This document shows positions 1 through 9,654 of a DNA stretch of 64,000 bases, one piece after another. The notes under the pieces are model-generated. The model did not search any database. It saw only the letters and a program-made list of their open reading frames with translations, and had not been told where the DNA came from. Position 1 is the stretch's first letter. Each line of letters begins with the position of its first letter. Source of the stretch: Bacillus sp. IITD106 (GTDB lineage: Bacteria > Bacillota > Bacilli > Bacillales > Bacillaceae_C); assembly GCF_019459225.1 (NCBI RefSeq), contig NZ_JAIAZY010000015.1, positions 1 to 64,000 on the forward strand, in the 5' to 3' direction. The position numbers and the translations under genes are program-made.

Positions 1-1
1 T

Positions 2-223
2 ATTGGTAAAATGATAATTATTGTAGGAAGTTACCTTTATGAAAAATATACCATTATACGTATTCCGTTTCCAATTGCCAAGAATAGGTATTTAACCTTA
101 CTTTCTTTGATTGCATATAGCACAATAATTGAAAAAGCTATATGTATAATTATCGCCAGTGTTCTTTCAACAGGGTCTTACTCATTCCTTGTAATATATT
201 GGAGAGTGACCTCTTTAACATAA
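2..223 (+). CDS. C-terminal part of an unknown membrane protein (cut by window edge)
   Basis: This reading frame is open to the first base of the window and ends at a stop at 221-223. The first ATG is at 11, but no ribosome binding site precedes it, so this is probably the tail of a longer gene. The visible 70 or so residues hold two hydrophobic stretches typical of membrane segments, joined by a short basic loop. I do not recognise the family. It reads toward the conjugation genes, which lie on the other strand, so it may be an accessory gene of the integrated element. It could also be a non-coding open frame. Confidence 0.35.
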   Translation: MGKMIIIVGSYLYEKYTIIRIPFPIAKNRYLTLLSLIAYSTIIEKAICIIIASVLSTGSYSFLVIYWRVTSLT

Positions 224-318
224 CACTATAAAATAAAACATACTAAATTGGAGGTTTTTGTTTGTTAAACATATTTTGTACGAGTAGAATTGCCCCATGG
301 AGAAGAATTCAATTATAA

Positions 319-363
319 GACACACCACCTATTCTCTTTCTAATAAATAAGTGGTGTGCTTTT
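319..363. terminator. Hairpin between the left-edge ORF and tcpC-like gene
   Basis: CACACCAC at 321-328 pairs with GTGGTGTG at 351-358 across a 22-base loop, followed on the plus strand by CTTTTA. It lies between two convergent genes and could end transcription of either. The T-run is short, so strength is uncertain. Confidence 0.5.
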
Positions 364-389
364 ATACATATAAATACACTAGATTATTT

Positions 390-1301
390 TCACTCTATAA
401 TCATCCAGTTCCTATCTTTCTCTAATGCCAATTCATACTGTGAGAATTGCGTTGCCTTGGTCGTCTCATCTAAATATTTTACTGTGACCCAGACTTTTAT
501 TTGGTTCTCTTTTTCATGAAATACAGGATTGATTAATTCAGAAAAGACGTACTCTTGATTAATTACCGGCAAAGCATGATCTTTCACATAATAAGCAAGT
601 TCTTTATCCGTGGCAGTAGGATAAAACGCAAAGAATGTCTCCAAAAATTCCGTTACTTCTTGAACAGTATCAGAATCAACCGTTCCGTTACTTTCAGGTT
701 GTTGTGGCTCATAATCTGATTTATTCGGTAAGCTCCATAAGGTAGGATTTTGTGTAATGACTAAGTTTCCTGCATTATCTTGATGAAGAAGTATTCGATA
801 TGTGGATCGAACCCTTTCGCTATTTTTATCTTCCGTAATTTTTTGATCTATCGAATAAACAACCGCATAGGTATTATCACTTTCTGGTGATACTGACCAG
901 ATATCAATATTACCTACGCTGGAACTGGTAGGAATATCAGCTCTTACGGTATCGATATTTAAAGCTTGTAATTCCTCTGTCAAATAGTGACTGATCTTTT
1001 CCGCCCGTTGTTCAATTGAATCTTTTTCATTTTCCCATGTGTAGTAATCTTTCACAAAGTTTTTCGTAAAGCTCTCAATCGCATTCGTATCCATGATCTT
1101 GGTTTCAATGATTTCTCTTTCAAGAACGGTATGTTGATCAATTGCTGTAAAGTTTTTATAGATTCCAAAGGCAAGACTTCCAAAGAGGACTATCCATAAA
1201 AACACCACTGACTTTTTACGTGGTCCAACTGTCTTTACTTTTATTTTTTTAGGTTTTGTTTCTTTCGTTTGCTTGTCTTGCTTTTTAAATAATCCCTTCA
1301 T
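390..1301 (-). CDS. Conjugal transfer protein, TcpC family (Tn916 Orf13-like)
   Basis: 303-residue membrane-anchored component of the conjugative type IV secretion channel, equivalent to Tn916 Orf13, ICEBs1 ConC and pCW3 TcpC. The first 30 residues are very lysine-rich and cytoplasmic. One membrane helix follows at about residues 31-48, and the rest is an extracellular region expected to hold two NTF2-like (VirB8-like) domains. In known members these domains oligomerise and recruit other channel proteins. It is the last conjugation gene of the module, 15 bases after the cell-wall hydrolase, in the usual Tn916 order. Family assignment rests on size, topology and position more than on a signature motif. 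Confidence 0.85.
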   Translation of the reverse strand: MKGLFKKQDKQTKETKPKKIKVKTVGPRKKSVVFLWIVLFGSLAFGIYKNFTAIDQHTVLEREIIETKIMDTNAIESFTKNFVKDYYTWENEKDSIEQRAEKISHYLTEELQALNIDTVRADIPTSSSVGNIDIWSVSPESDNTYAVVYSIDQKITEDKNSERVRSTYRILLHQDNAGNLVITQNPTLWSLPNKSDYEPQQPESNGTVDSDTVQEVTEFLETFFAFYPTATDKELAYYVKDHALPVINQEYVFSELINPVFHEKENQIKVWVTVKYLDETTKATQFSQYELALEKDRNWMIIE

Positions 1302-1316
1302 TTTATCTAACCCTTT

Positions 1317-2336
1317 CTATTGTTTAATCCGTCCGGCTCCTATTAGGTGTTTTTGCCAGTAAGAAGACGTCAAATCCGCATAACCAATCGGATCACCTGC
1401 GTTATACATTTGGTTGTTTCCAACATAGATCCCAACATGAGTAACATACGTCCCAGCGTTATATGTGGAATGAAAAAACACTAAATCACCTGGTTTTGCT
1501 TCTGATAAAGTGATATGCTCGGTCGCGTCATATTGCTGCTGCGCTGTACGTGGTAAGTTAATCTCAGCCTTTCGATAACTCCATTGCGTCAGTCCACTAC
1601 AATCAAAAGAAGTGCTCGGATTGCTCCCTCCAAAGACATAGGGATATCCCTCATACTTTAAAGCTTCATCCATTACGATCTGAACTAATTCGTCATCAAA
1701 TTGCGGCGAGATAAAATATTGACTGACTAAATCGACATAAAACATATTGCCATAACGGTAACGCCAACCGCCGTTTTTCTTTACGGCTATTGGGTTCGAG
1801 TAAGTAACTTTGCTGCCGCCTGAACGCTCTTTCGCAAAGCTTTCAGCTAGTTCAAAAGAATAAGAGCTTCCTCGTTTTGCGACATAATCAATAAAAGCAC
1901 CGCCATAGTTGTAGGCTTGAATGACTACATTAATATCGCCTTCATTTTTTTCTACGGAGCGTAATAAATCTGCAAAGTATTTTGTTCCTTGTTTAATCGA
2001 AGCTTCGGTATCCAATGTATTAGGCGGTAATCCCAATGATTCACTTGATTGCATTACGTCGGGAAGCTTTCCACCACTCTCTACTTGGATAATGACAAGT
2101 AGAGTAGAAACATACTCACTAATTCCATATTCCTGTGCATACTTTTCTACCATTGGCTGGTGCTTTAACACATCGGCGGATACTGATATGCCACCTATAT
2201 CATGAATGAAATCACCACCATCTGAAGAGTGTTCTTCGTCTGATATAAAAATAGCTACAAATGCTAATAGCCCTAAAAAGGCAAGAAAACCTAATCCCCC
2301 GGCAATTAACATAACCTTTAATCTCATGACTTTCAT
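1317..2336 (-). CDS. Bifunctional cell-wall hydrolase: lysozyme-like plus NlpC/P60 (Tn916 Orf14 / CwlT-like)
   Basis: 339-residue conjugation-associated peptidoglycan hydrolase that opens the wall for the mating channel. An N-terminal membrane helix lies at about residues 9-31. A lysozyme-like domain spans roughly 55-170, with QVESGG giving the likely catalytic Glu86. An NlpC/P60 endopeptidase domain fills the C-terminal 125 residues, with FDCSGL (Cys246) and VTHVGIYVG (His300) as the catalytic pair. This two-domain layout is that of CwlT from ICEBs1. A GGAGG ribosome binding site lies 8 bases before the ATG. The start overlaps the end of the polybasic gene upstream, indicating translational coupling. 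Confidence 0.92.
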   Translation of the reverse strand: MKVMRLKVMLIAGGLGFLAFLGLLAFVAIFISDEEHSSDGGDFIHDIGGISVSADVLKHQPMVEKYAQEYGISEYVSTLLVIIQVESGGKLPDVMQSSESLGLPPNTLDTEASIKQGTKYFADLLRSVEKNEGDINVVIQAYNYGGAFIDYVAKRGSSYSFELAESFAKERSGGSKVTYSNPIAVKKNGGWRYRYGNMFYVDLVSQYFISPQFDDELVQIVMDEALKYEGYPYVFGGSNPSTSFDCSGLTQWSYRKAEINLPRTAQQQYDATEHITLSEAKPGDLVFFHSTYNAGTYVTHVGIYVGNNQMYNAGDPIGYADLTSSYWQKHLIGAGRIKQ

Positions 2337-2563
2337 TAGCGTTTCCTCCTAGTTGTATGGATTGGACGCTTAGTGATTTGTTTCTGGTTTGTACGTTTCA
2401 ACGGTTTAGAGGGACGCTTAATGATTTTCCGACTATTTTTTAATCGAGAACGTTCTTCATTGGGAGATTGGTTTTCTTTTTTAACAGGTTGTTTGGGATT
2501 ATCTGTAAAATGCTCTTTTTTGTCTGGACTCGATAACTGTCGTTGTAATTTGAATTGCTTCAT
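2336..2563 (-). CDS. Small polybasic protein of the conjugation module
   Basis: 75 residues, more than a third Lys or Arg, with no membrane segment and no recognisable domain. It sits between the VirB6-like and hydrolase genes, where Tn916 has no separate gene. Its stop overlaps the hydrolase start. The ribosome binding site is weak (GCGAG), and the frame is open upstream to the end of the VirB6-like gene without a better start. The upstream protein also ends in a long basic tail, so this may be a broken-off piece of that tail or a separate DNA- or envelope-binding protein. It is most likely translated by coupling. Confidence 0.55.
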   Translation of the reverse strand: MKQFKLQRQLSSPDKKEHFTDNPKQPVKKENQSPNEERSRLKNSRKIIKRPSKPLKRTNQKQITKRPIHTTRRKR

Positions 2564-2619
2564 ATGCTCGCTTTTTGTGACAGGTCTTGTCTTTTCTTTT
2601 TGTTGAACAGTTGGGTTCT

Positions 2620-4509
2620 TTAATCTATCTTGATGTGCAGATTCATTGACATCATGCGTGACTGGTCGTTCATAACTAGCAGTCTTTCGAGAAGGGAACG
2701 TTTTTTATCCAATGCTTGCCGCCTATCTGCAATGGTTTGACGATGTTTTGCTTGACGGTCTGCATGTATTTTTTGTCTCTTTTCCTTTGCTTGCTTCATG
2801 CCTTCTTTAAAATCACGGGCAGGTTTTGTAAGCTGTTTTTTTCCTTGCATCACCGCATATTGAGCAGTAGTAGGCAAATCATGCAGTTGTTCTTTACGAT
2901 GATCTATATTTGCACGGAAATGACTTTTCGCACTAAGCATTTTTCCTGTGACTTGACCTACTTTATGACTTAAAGATGTTAATTTCATGCGATCAGTTGG
3001 CCGTTCTTTGTTATTTTTTGTTGTCGATGTTAACCGTTGCAATGGGCGTAGGGGAGAGAAGGAACCTTTTGTTTGCTTTGATTTCCCAACCATTGCCCCG
3101 ACCGTTGCTCCAGCTGTTGCCCCTGCAAGGGTGCGTCCGATTGTTCTTTGTAATCGCCGACTACCCCGATTAAACATTCGATAAGGACGACGCATGACTT
3201 GACGGCCGACTTGTTGTGAATCATTACTTTGCAGTTTAAACATGCTCATAATGTCACCGAGTTTCATGTAAATGCCTGCGAACGTCACAATCTGCAAAAA
3301 TGCAATCAAGAAAAACGGATAGCTTGTCGTTAAACTGTAAAGCATGGATGAAATACTAAAAGCTACTGTTATAATCAACGTAATCCCAGCCCGAAGCATA
3401 ATCACATTAAATAGTTTCATAATCGCTTGTTTTCCCATGTTTTCAAAGGTGGGTATCATGGAAAGTAGAAAACTAATTGGTAAGAACATGGCATAGATAA
3501 TAAACAGAATTTGCGAGAAAATCATAATTCCCGATAGTAGGAACACGAAAATGGATATTCCAATATTAAATAGAAATAAAAAGAAGACCATCCCTAAACG
3601 TGTGGTGGTCTTCGTAATCGTTAAATTTTTATTGTCATGATCTTCAATTTCTGCTTTGACAGCATCTTCACGATCTTTTCCGTTATTCGTATCAGGATTG
3701 ATAGAAACTAAGCTTTCAACACGTTCTTCGCCAATCGTTTCTTTATCCGAATCATCAAATTGTAATAGCATCCAAGGTTGCTCCACTTGAATAGAAAAAA
3801 GGTTATTCCGTATCATATCGACACTATCTTTTCCTTGGCTACTCGAATTCGGCATCAAGATTTTTGTTCCTAAGTCCAAACTTGCTTGACTAATATCGGC
3901 AGAAAAATCATTGATTTTAGCAATATACGTTGGTGCATAGGCGATAAAGGAAGCCGACAAAATAAACACGACTAAAAAGTTTAGAATCGCTCGAATCGCT
4001 TTTGTTGTTTCCCGTTTCATTAAGCCTGTATAGGCCACGTAAATACCAATGACTAAAATAAACAGAAGTAAGAAACCAACATAAAAACCTGAACTACTAA
4101 ACCCACTTGCGGTAATTCCAGCTAATGTTTGCATGTTTTTCCCGATAGCGTCTGCTGTTTGGGAAATGAAGTCGAGAGAATAAGCTTGTTGGATTAAGTA
4201 GCCTGTCGCATTCGATAAATACAAGCTAATAATCCAAATGAAATTGGTAATCGTATAAAGCCCATACATAACCTGCTTTCCGATCCCATCTGTCCAATTC
4301 CACGGTAGCCACTCCCAACTTGTATCAACATAAAAGTCTAGTTGGTAATGCTCGAGTGGATACTTAGAAAAAAGATTATCTTCGGATACCGTATCATCAA
4401 CTAATCCAGCCGCTTGAGCGAATGTTCCAAGCAAAAAAAGCAATAAAAAAACAGCAGCACCAATGAGTACCGCCGTCATAACGATCTTTTTCAGTTTTTG
4501 TTTGCCCAC
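2620..4509 (-). CDS. VirB6-like conjugation channel membrane protein (Tn916 Orf15-like)
   Basis: Polytopic membrane protein of the conjugative secretion channel, equivalent to Tn916 Orf15 and ICEBs1 ConG. The GTG at 4507-4509 is chosen because GAGGTG lies 6 bases upstream and the start falls just after the VirB4 stop, giving 629 residues; an upstream frame reaches 4611. It has an N-terminal hydrophobic segment ending in FAQAAG, then about seven further membrane helices up to roughly residue 440. The last 190 residues are rich in Lys, Arg, Gln and His and are probably cytoplasmic. It keeps the canonical place directly downstream of the VirB4-like ATPase. Confidence 0.88.
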   Translation of the reverse strand: MGKQKLKKIVMTAVLIGAAVFLLLFLLGTFAQAAGLVDDTVSEDNLFSKYPLEHYQLDFYVDTSWEWLPWNWTDGIGKQVMYGLYTITNFIWIISLYLSNATGYLIQQAYSLDFISQTADAIGKNMQTLAGITASGFSSSGFYVGFLLLFILVIGIYVAYTGLMKRETTKAIRAILNFLVVFILSASFIAYAPTYIAKINDFSADISQASLDLGTKILMPNSSSQGKDSVDMIRNNLFSIQVEQPWMLLQFDDSDKETIGEERVESLVSINPDTNNGKDREDAVKAEIEDHDNKNLTITKTTTRLGMVFFLFLFNIGISIFVFLLSGIMIFSQILFIIYAMFLPISFLLSMIPTFENMGKQAIMKLFNVIMLRAGITLIITVAFSISSMLYSLTTSYPFFLIAFLQIVTFAGIYMKLGDIMSMFKLQSNDSQQVGRQVMRRPYRMFNRGSRRLQRTIGRTLAGATAGATVGAMVGKSKQTKGSFSPLRPLQRLTSTTKNNKERPTDRMKLTSLSHKVGQVTGKMLSAKSHFRANIDHRKEQLHDLPTTAQYAVMQGKKQLTKPARDFKEGMKQAKEKRQKIHADRQAKHRQTIADRRQALDKKRSLLERLLVMNDQSRMMSMNLHIKID

Positions 4510-4513
4510 ATTA

Positions 4514-6979
4514 TCACCTCGTTTCCTTTTCCATGATAGGTGGTCGAGTATCGAAAGCATGGAATAAATCTTCAAAGACAGGATGGACTTGAATAATCCC
4601 AACACGCCCATATAAGTCTTGCATCAAACATTGTCCATTTTCGAGTTCCCGTAGTCGCCTTTGATTCGCTTCATCTTCCGCATCCACACCAAAGAATTGA
4701 AGAGTTTTCTTTATTTCTGTCATATCTCTTGAACGGAAAGCGAACTTGACACCAATATTATTCTTTAATTTTTCATCGGTTAAATCGTCGGCGTTCTGGG
4801 TAACAAAGTAGACACCAGCATTCATGGCGCGCCCTGCACGAACCAATTTATTAGAAAGTGTTTTTCCTTGTGCGACTTGCAGGAAAGACCAGGCTTCGTC
4901 TAAGTCCACAATTTTAAATACACTGCGGTCGGAATGAATGAAGTCTAACGCAAAAGTTGAAATGACAATCAACATGGCGACACTTAATAATTCCATCGTC
5001 GTATATTCCTTAAAACTTGTTTCTGCGTCTGGTAACACTAAATCCGCCACTTGGATAATATTTAACTGTTTTTCTAAACTGATCGAATGTTTCACCGTTC
5101 CATCTGAAAACAAAAGATGAGCAAAATCATAATCCGTAAAACTTTCGATATGGTCTGCAATAGGGCCTGCTAAAGGATTGGGATCACTTCTTAATTCATG
5201 AACCACAAGAAGCAGGCCTCGTTCTTCCTGTTGACTGACAGCTCGAATCGCTCTTCGTAACACAGGAAACTTTTCACCATCTCGACTAGAAATACCCGTA
5301 AGGAAAGTGAGAATATCAATCGCAAGACTTTCTGAATCCTTTTTCTTTTTCATAATGACATAAGGATCAAGTAATCCTTTATTGGAATCCTCACTTGTTA
5401 AATTGACAATATTTATTTCATGAGCAATTTCGGGTAACGTTTCTTTCCATTTTCCTCGTTCTGCCTTTGGATCAACAATCAGGGCTTGACCACCAAATAG
5501 TACCGAATAATAGACAAGAAGGTTATTACTAAAGGATTTCCCACCACCAAGTGAACCTAAGAATGCAGAAGCTAACGCATTGGTAACAGAACCTTTGACG
5601 CCTTGACTGGCTAGACTAGGATTGAGATAGACATTTCTTCCTGTGTCCAAGTTATAGCCAAAATAAATCCCTTCCGTTTCTCCGAGCATTTGCGTTGCCC
5701 CAAATCCAAGTCCTGCCAAAAAATCAGACGTAACATATTGAATATAATCATTCATATAGCGTTTACTGGCTGGGATAAATTCACTGTGTAAGCCAAGCAT
5801 ATCCCCAAACGGACGAACGAGTTTTACGTTCAAATCATCATAAAAATCTTTTACCTCATTACAACGCTGTTTGAGTTCGTCCAAGTTAGGAGCAGACACG
5901 CGAATCACGTAGCTTAACTTATACATCGATTCTTTACTTTGGTCGAGCACATCTTCTAATTCATTTACCTGTTCCAGCGCGTCTATGACATTACTTCCAG
6001 TTTCATTATCGGATTCCCAGGCATGATTATCCAAGTCTTTCAATTCCTTCTTCTTATTCCGAACGGTAGATAACGCTTTTTTATTCGTTACAATTTCTAC
6101 ATTCATGGATGTGTCAATCGGAAAATCAAATTGTTGTTGTTGATAATAAAAAATTTCATCAGATGGAAACTCAAGATCACCGACAATGGAATTAATCGTA
6201 AAGTATCCCACATACGTGGTTTGTTCTTCCTGTTCGATTTTTAAATAACGTTGGTTTTCCTCAATCAAACAACGAGTCGGTTTAATCAGGTCATAACGCT
6301 TCACTAAAGTTTCCTTTTTTAATTTCTTTAGAGGTAGGGCATAGTCATATTCGTCATAAGCAATTCCTGTTTGACCGTGAAGATGTTCAATCAGATAGCC
6401 AAAGTCATTTTTATCTAATGGCCGTACCTTAAAACGTCTAGAAATTTTGTTTTGTAATAAAGATTCCATTTTAGAGAAACGCCTAATTTCTTCATGTGGC
6501 ATCGAGACAAAATCTCCCATCAGGTGGTGGTTTACATCACGGACAAATGAAGATAGTGAATTTTTAATGTTTTTCCCCATTGATTTCATACTGACTTCTT
6601 CTTCATTCAGCAACAGCTTAAACCCAATAAAGAAACGATAGTCTACTTGATGTTCGCCAATCATGGAAATGAGGGCTTCCGTTTGGTCGTCTATACGTTC
6701 ATAAGCGACGTCTTGTAAACGTCCCGACACTAACTCTTTGCTTCGTTCCTGTACCGAGCGAATACTACTAGCGGTACTGATTTGTAGAGCATGAATTTTA
6801 CCATCTTGATTTTGTGCAATTAATTGACGGAAATGGTCATGTACTTGTATTTTTTCGTCTGGTGAAAGGAACGAATAGTTATATGGCAACAGCTCATAAT
6901 ACGCAAAACATTCACCATCATAGTTGAAAACGAGATTATTTTCAATATATTTAATCGGATAACGCACGATGCACTTCAC
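4514..6979 (-). CDS. VirB4-like conjugation ATPase (Tn916 Orf16 / TcpF-like)
   Basis: 821-residue ATPase that powers the conjugative type IV secretion channel, equivalent to Tn916 Orf16 and ICEBs1 ConE. The Walker A motif GSLGGGKS is at about residues 475-482 and the Walker B motif IVDLDEAW at about 690-697. It is followed by the FVTQNADD segment typical of VirB4/TraC-type ATPases. The N-terminal 450 residues are the family's channel-binding half. The start overlaps the end of the TcpE gene by 29 bases. A GTG at 6965-6967 is an alternative start with more ordinary ribosome binding site spacing. Confidence 0.93.
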   Translation of the reverse strand: MKCIVRYPIKYIENNLVFNYDGECFAYYELLPYNYSFLSPDEKIQVHDHFRQLIAQNQDGKIHALQISTASSIRSVQERSKELVSGRLQDVAYERIDDQTEALISMIGEHQVDYRFFIGFKLLLNEEEVSMKSMGKNIKNSLSSFVRDVNHHLMGDFVSMPHEEIRRFSKMESLLQNKISRRFKVRPLDKNDFGYLIEHLHGQTGIAYDEYDYALPLKKLKKETLVKRYDLIKPTRCLIEENQRYLKIEQEEQTTYVGYFTINSIVGDLEFPSDEIFYYQQQQFDFPIDTSMNVEIVTNKKALSTVRNKKKELKDLDNHAWESDNETGSNVIDALEQVNELEDVLDQSKESMYKLSYVIRVSAPNLDELKQRCNEVKDFYDDLNVKLVRPFGDMLGLHSEFIPASKRYMNDYIQYVTSDFLAGLGFGATQMLGETEGIYFGYNLDTGRNVYLNPSLASQGVKGSVTNALASAFLGSLGGGKSFSNNLLVYYSVLFGGQALIVDPKAERGKWKETLPEIAHEINIVNLTSEDSNKGLLDPYVIMKKKKDSESLAIDILTFLTGISSRDGEKFPVLRRAIRAVSQQEERGLLLVVHELRSDPNPLAGPIADHIESFTDYDFAHLLFSDGTVKHSISLEKQLNIIQVADLVLPDAETSFKEYTTMELLSVAMLIVISTFALDFIHSDRSVFKIVDLDEAWSFLQVAQGKTLSNKLVRAGRAMNAGVYFVTQNADDLTDEKLKNNIGVKFAFRSRDMTEIKKTLQFFGVDAEDEANQRRLRELENGQCLMQDLYGRVGIIQVHPVFEDLFHAFDTRPPIMEKETR

Positions 6980-7346
6980 TCCTAACAGCAGTCATATTTT
7001 CATTTACCTTCATTCGTTGTAGTTTGACGGGTTTTCCCGCATAGGTCACTTTAGACCGGAACCAATAAGTCAATACGGACTTGAGAAAGTTATACGGTTT
7101 CTTGCCATCAAATGTTTTCTGACTCATAAACCAAGTCAAACCAACTGGTATTCCGATATATTTTAATAACGCCCCATCAATTAAAGAGAGTGGCGGAAGA
7201 TTTCCTAACAGCATGACAGCTAAGAGGGAAAGCACAAACCATGACATTTGGTTGAATGTTACGGGAAAAGGTAAACGAAAATCATTAATGGCATAAATCA
7301 CTTTTTCAACCGACCAAATGCGCGTATAACTTCTTAACTTTTTCAT
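6951..7346 (-). CDS. Conjugal transfer protein TcpE family (Tn916 Orf17-like)
   Basis: 131-residue membrane protein of the TcpE family, equivalent to Tn916 Orf17 and ICEBs1 ConD. The chosen ATG has AAAGGAG 8 bases upstream; a longer frame to 7388 lacks a good site. It begins with a basic cytoplasmic stretch that contains the Y-x-R-x-W-x-V-E-K pattern characteristic of the family, followed by two close hydrophobic helices at about residues 36-75. The C-terminal part is basic. TcpE proteins are needed for conjugation and help localise the channel at the cell poles. The gene overlaps the VirB4-like gene, as in related elements. Confidence 0.87.
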   Translation of the reverse strand: MKKLRSYTRIWSVEKVIYAINDFRLPFPVTFNQMSWFVLSLLAVMLLGNLPPLSLIDGALLKYIGIPVGLTWFMSQKTFDGKKPYNFLKSVLTYWFRSKVTYAGKPVKLQRMKVNENMTAVRSEVHRALSD

Positions 7347-7416
7347 ACGTTGTTCTCCTTTCAACACGAAAACAGTCTGCATATACACAGACTGTTTCGT
7401 ATTTTTTCATTTTTAA

Positions 7417-7917
7417 TTATCCAAGGTATTCAAACACGCCATGTGATGTAACAAGAAAGTTACCGTTTATTTCTAGGTCACGTCCAAAGGCTTCATAATC
7501 AATATAGTTTTGTAGATGGGCAGGAACTTCTCCAAGTGCTCCTGTTTCTTCAACGAAATACCTTGCGACATCCGCCATATCCTCACAATCGGCATAACAA
7601 ATAATATCGTCTTGATGTTCCAGTAGTTCTTCCAAACTATCAAACCAGTAGCTTTGAATTTCAGAGAGTTCATGATAAATTGGAGAGCCTTCTAATTCTT
7701 GTACCATGGCACATAAACGATTGATTTCAGAGATTGGTGTATATTCATCAATCTCAAACGGCAACTCGTAATCGTGCACGGCATATTCTTCATATTCCCC
7801 ATTTAAACCGATTTTTTCTTTCATATCTTCTATATCAATAGGTGGCGTAAACCAAGCACCAACCAATTCACCCTCATTGTATTTTCCGAGGTTGGCAATG
7901 TAAACTTGCATTTCCAT
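7417..7917 (-). CDS. ardA: Antirestriction protein ArdA (Tn916 Orf18-like)
   Basis: 166-residue strongly acidic protein. ArdA is a DNA mimic that binds and blocks type I restriction-modification enzymes when the element enters a new host. The sequence shows the family start (VYIANLGKYNEGELVGAWF), many Asp and Glu residues spread along the chain, and the C-terminal antirestriction region (LEELLEHQDDI, DMADVARYFVEE). Length matches Tn916 Orf18. It lies in the standard place between the small membrane protein and TcpE. An AAGGATGTG ribosome binding site precedes the ATG. Confidence 0.93.
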   Translation of the reverse strand: MEMQVYIANLGKYNEGELVGAWFTPPIDIEDMKEKIGLNGEYEEYAVHDYELPFEIDEYTPISEINRLCAMVQELEGSPIYHELSEIQSYWFDSLEELLEHQDDIICYADCEDMADVARYFVEETGALGEVPAHLQNYIDYEAFGRDLEINGNFLVTSHGVFEYLG

Positions 7918-8085
7918 TGAATTTTCACATCCTTTTTATTAAAAATAACCATAAAAAAAGCATCAACATTTTATCTGCTGATACACAAAAGTGGCTTAAT
8001 TATCCCTACCGCACTACCGTTTGGTCCACCATTTTTTTGTAGAACATAAGAAGACCACTTATCTTCCACAAAAAAACGGTACAAT

Positions 8086-8307
8086 TTAAGACCCTATGAT
8101 TCGATTAAATAGGTTTAACAATACATCTTTCACACCACTAGCATTAAAGACCAATCCCACGGCAACCAAAGCAATAATTAAAAAGCCAATCAGTTTGGAA
8201 AACTCTCGTTTAAAGCCTAAATAAATTCCAATTACAACAATCGCCATTAATACTAAAGATTGTGCATTACTTAAAAACCAATTGTATAAATTCTGGCCAA
8301 AATTCAT
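8086..8307 (-). CDS. Small two-helix membrane protein of the conjugation module (TcpD / Orf19 position)
   Basis: 73 residues with two membrane helices, at about residues 15-33 and 37-57, separated by a short basic loop (KREFSK). Size, topology and position between the relaxase and ArdA fit the small channel proteins found in Tn916-like and Tcp-type conjugation modules. A GGGAGAAAA ribosome binding site lies before the ATG. Exact function is unknown; the TcpD comparison is by topology and place only. Confidence 0.75.
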   Translation of the reverse strand: MNFGQNLYNWFLSNAQSLVLMAIVVIGIYLGFKREFSKLIGFLIIALVAVGLVFNASGVKDVLLNLFNRIIGS

Positions 8308-8333
8308 TTGGATTTTCTCCCTTCATAGACTAA

Positions 8334-9536
8334 TTATTCGTTATCTGACTGTGGTTGAATCACTTTCTTGATAGGAATGGTTTGTTGCATGAGTATTTTT
8401 TGATGGCGCTTGGATAACTCTGTCTGTTCCAACATATCCTTAATTACACTTGTTTGATTGAGTTCATCTATCTTTGTCGCTAGTTTCCAAGTGGGGGCGA
8501 CCTGATGAGCTAACCATCTGAGTGTCTTATCAAACGTATATGGTTCAGGTTTTGTCGTTAATGAGATTTTTCTGTTTTCACCTAAATCTAAAAATCGCTG
8601 CCATTCTTTATTCATTTTCCAACTGCTGCGACGCTTTTTTTCGTCCTTATCGACAAAACGAATATACCGATTAATAATGGAGAAAGCCGTTCGTCCAGCA
8701 TCTTCATAGGTCATTAAATCTACAACCGCATGATAGGCACGATCATTCTTTAAACGAATTTCAAAACGGTTCTTGATGTCTGTATCTTCCAGTGATGTTC
8801 CATGCTTTACATATTGTTCGTAATTCTTCTCATACGCACAGAAATATACATCGCTTTTTAACGAACCGATATATAACGTATTGCCCATATCAGGCTTTTC
8901 TTCGCTTTGTACCAATTCACCAGAACGATAGCTTTTAAAACTACGAAATACAGAGATACATTCTTCATTTCGGCATTTTTGAGTTAGAAACGGAATATCC
9001 AATATACCTGTCTTATCGTTTATCGCAAGGTCAATTCGTTTAAATACACCACCAACACGAAACACATCCATAAAAAAATCAAACCACGTTCGCTGTTGGG
9101 CTAGTAGAAAATTTTCAAATTGCCTGCATCCTTTTCCTTTGAGTTCGAGTAAACAACCTTTGTCCTCATCAGGCGAAACCATCACCACAATATCGCCAAA
9201 GACATATTGTTCAAGGTAAGAATAAAACGCATAATCTTCATGTAACATGTATTCCATTTTCAATTTCAAAATCTCTTCAATGACAGGCTTTGGATTTGTT
9301 GTTAAAAAGCGAATTCTCACATAATCAAACAAGATTTCTAAAGGAGCGTCTGGATTAAATTGTTCTAAAACATTGAACAAAGTATTTTGTAATGTCTGAG
9401 TAGGAGTCACTTTTCCTGTTTCAATTTCACTAATATATTGTCTTGAAATACCTACATGAACAGCCAATTTATTTTGTGATACACCGTATTCCATTCGTTT
9501 TTCTCTTAATTGTTGATACCAAGTTTCTTGATTCAT
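8334..9536 (-). CDS. Conjugative relaxase / replication initiator (MobT, Tn916 Orf20 / ICEBs1 NicK-like)
   Basis: 400-residue relaxase that nicks oriT and stays attached to the transferred strand; in ICEBs1 the same protein also starts rolling-circle replication of the excised element. The N terminus is a Cro/C1-type helix-turn-helix (about residues 8-62, with GVSQNKLAVHVGISRQYIS), and the remainder is a Rep_trans/MobT domain. The ATG at 9534-9536 is chosen because GGAGG lies 7 bases upstream; an ATG two codons earlier sits too close. The candidate oriT lies just upstream, between this gene and the coupling protein gene, as in Tn916 and ICEBs1. Confidence 0.9.
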   Translation of the reverse strand: MNQETWYQQLREKRMEYGVSQNKLAVHVGISRQYISEIETGKVTPTQTLQNTLFNVLEQFNPDAPLEILFDYVRIRFLTTNPKPVIEEILKLKMEYMLHEDYAFYSYLEQYVFGDIVVMVSPDEDKGCLLELKGKGCRQFENFLLAQQRTWFDFFMDVFRVGGVFKRIDLAINDKTGILDIPFLTQKCRNEECISVFRSFKSYRSGELVQSEEKPDMGNTLYIGSLKSDVYFCAYEKNYEQYVKHGTSLEDTDIKNRFEIRLKNDRAYHAVVDLMTYEDAGRTAFSIINRYIRFVDKDEKKRRSSWKMNKEWQRFLDLGENRKISLTTKPEPYTFDKTLRWLAHQVAPTWKLATKIDELNQTSVIKDMLEQTELSKRHQKILMQQTIPIKKVIQPQSDNE

Positions 9537-9654
9537 GCGCATCCCTCCAAACTAAAAAAAGATGTCAACTAAAGTCTAAAAGCTGACATCTTCTTCATAT
9601 GCTTCAAACCGTTGTGCCATCAAGCTTTGTTCGGCTTTTGGAACAGTTTCCTAT

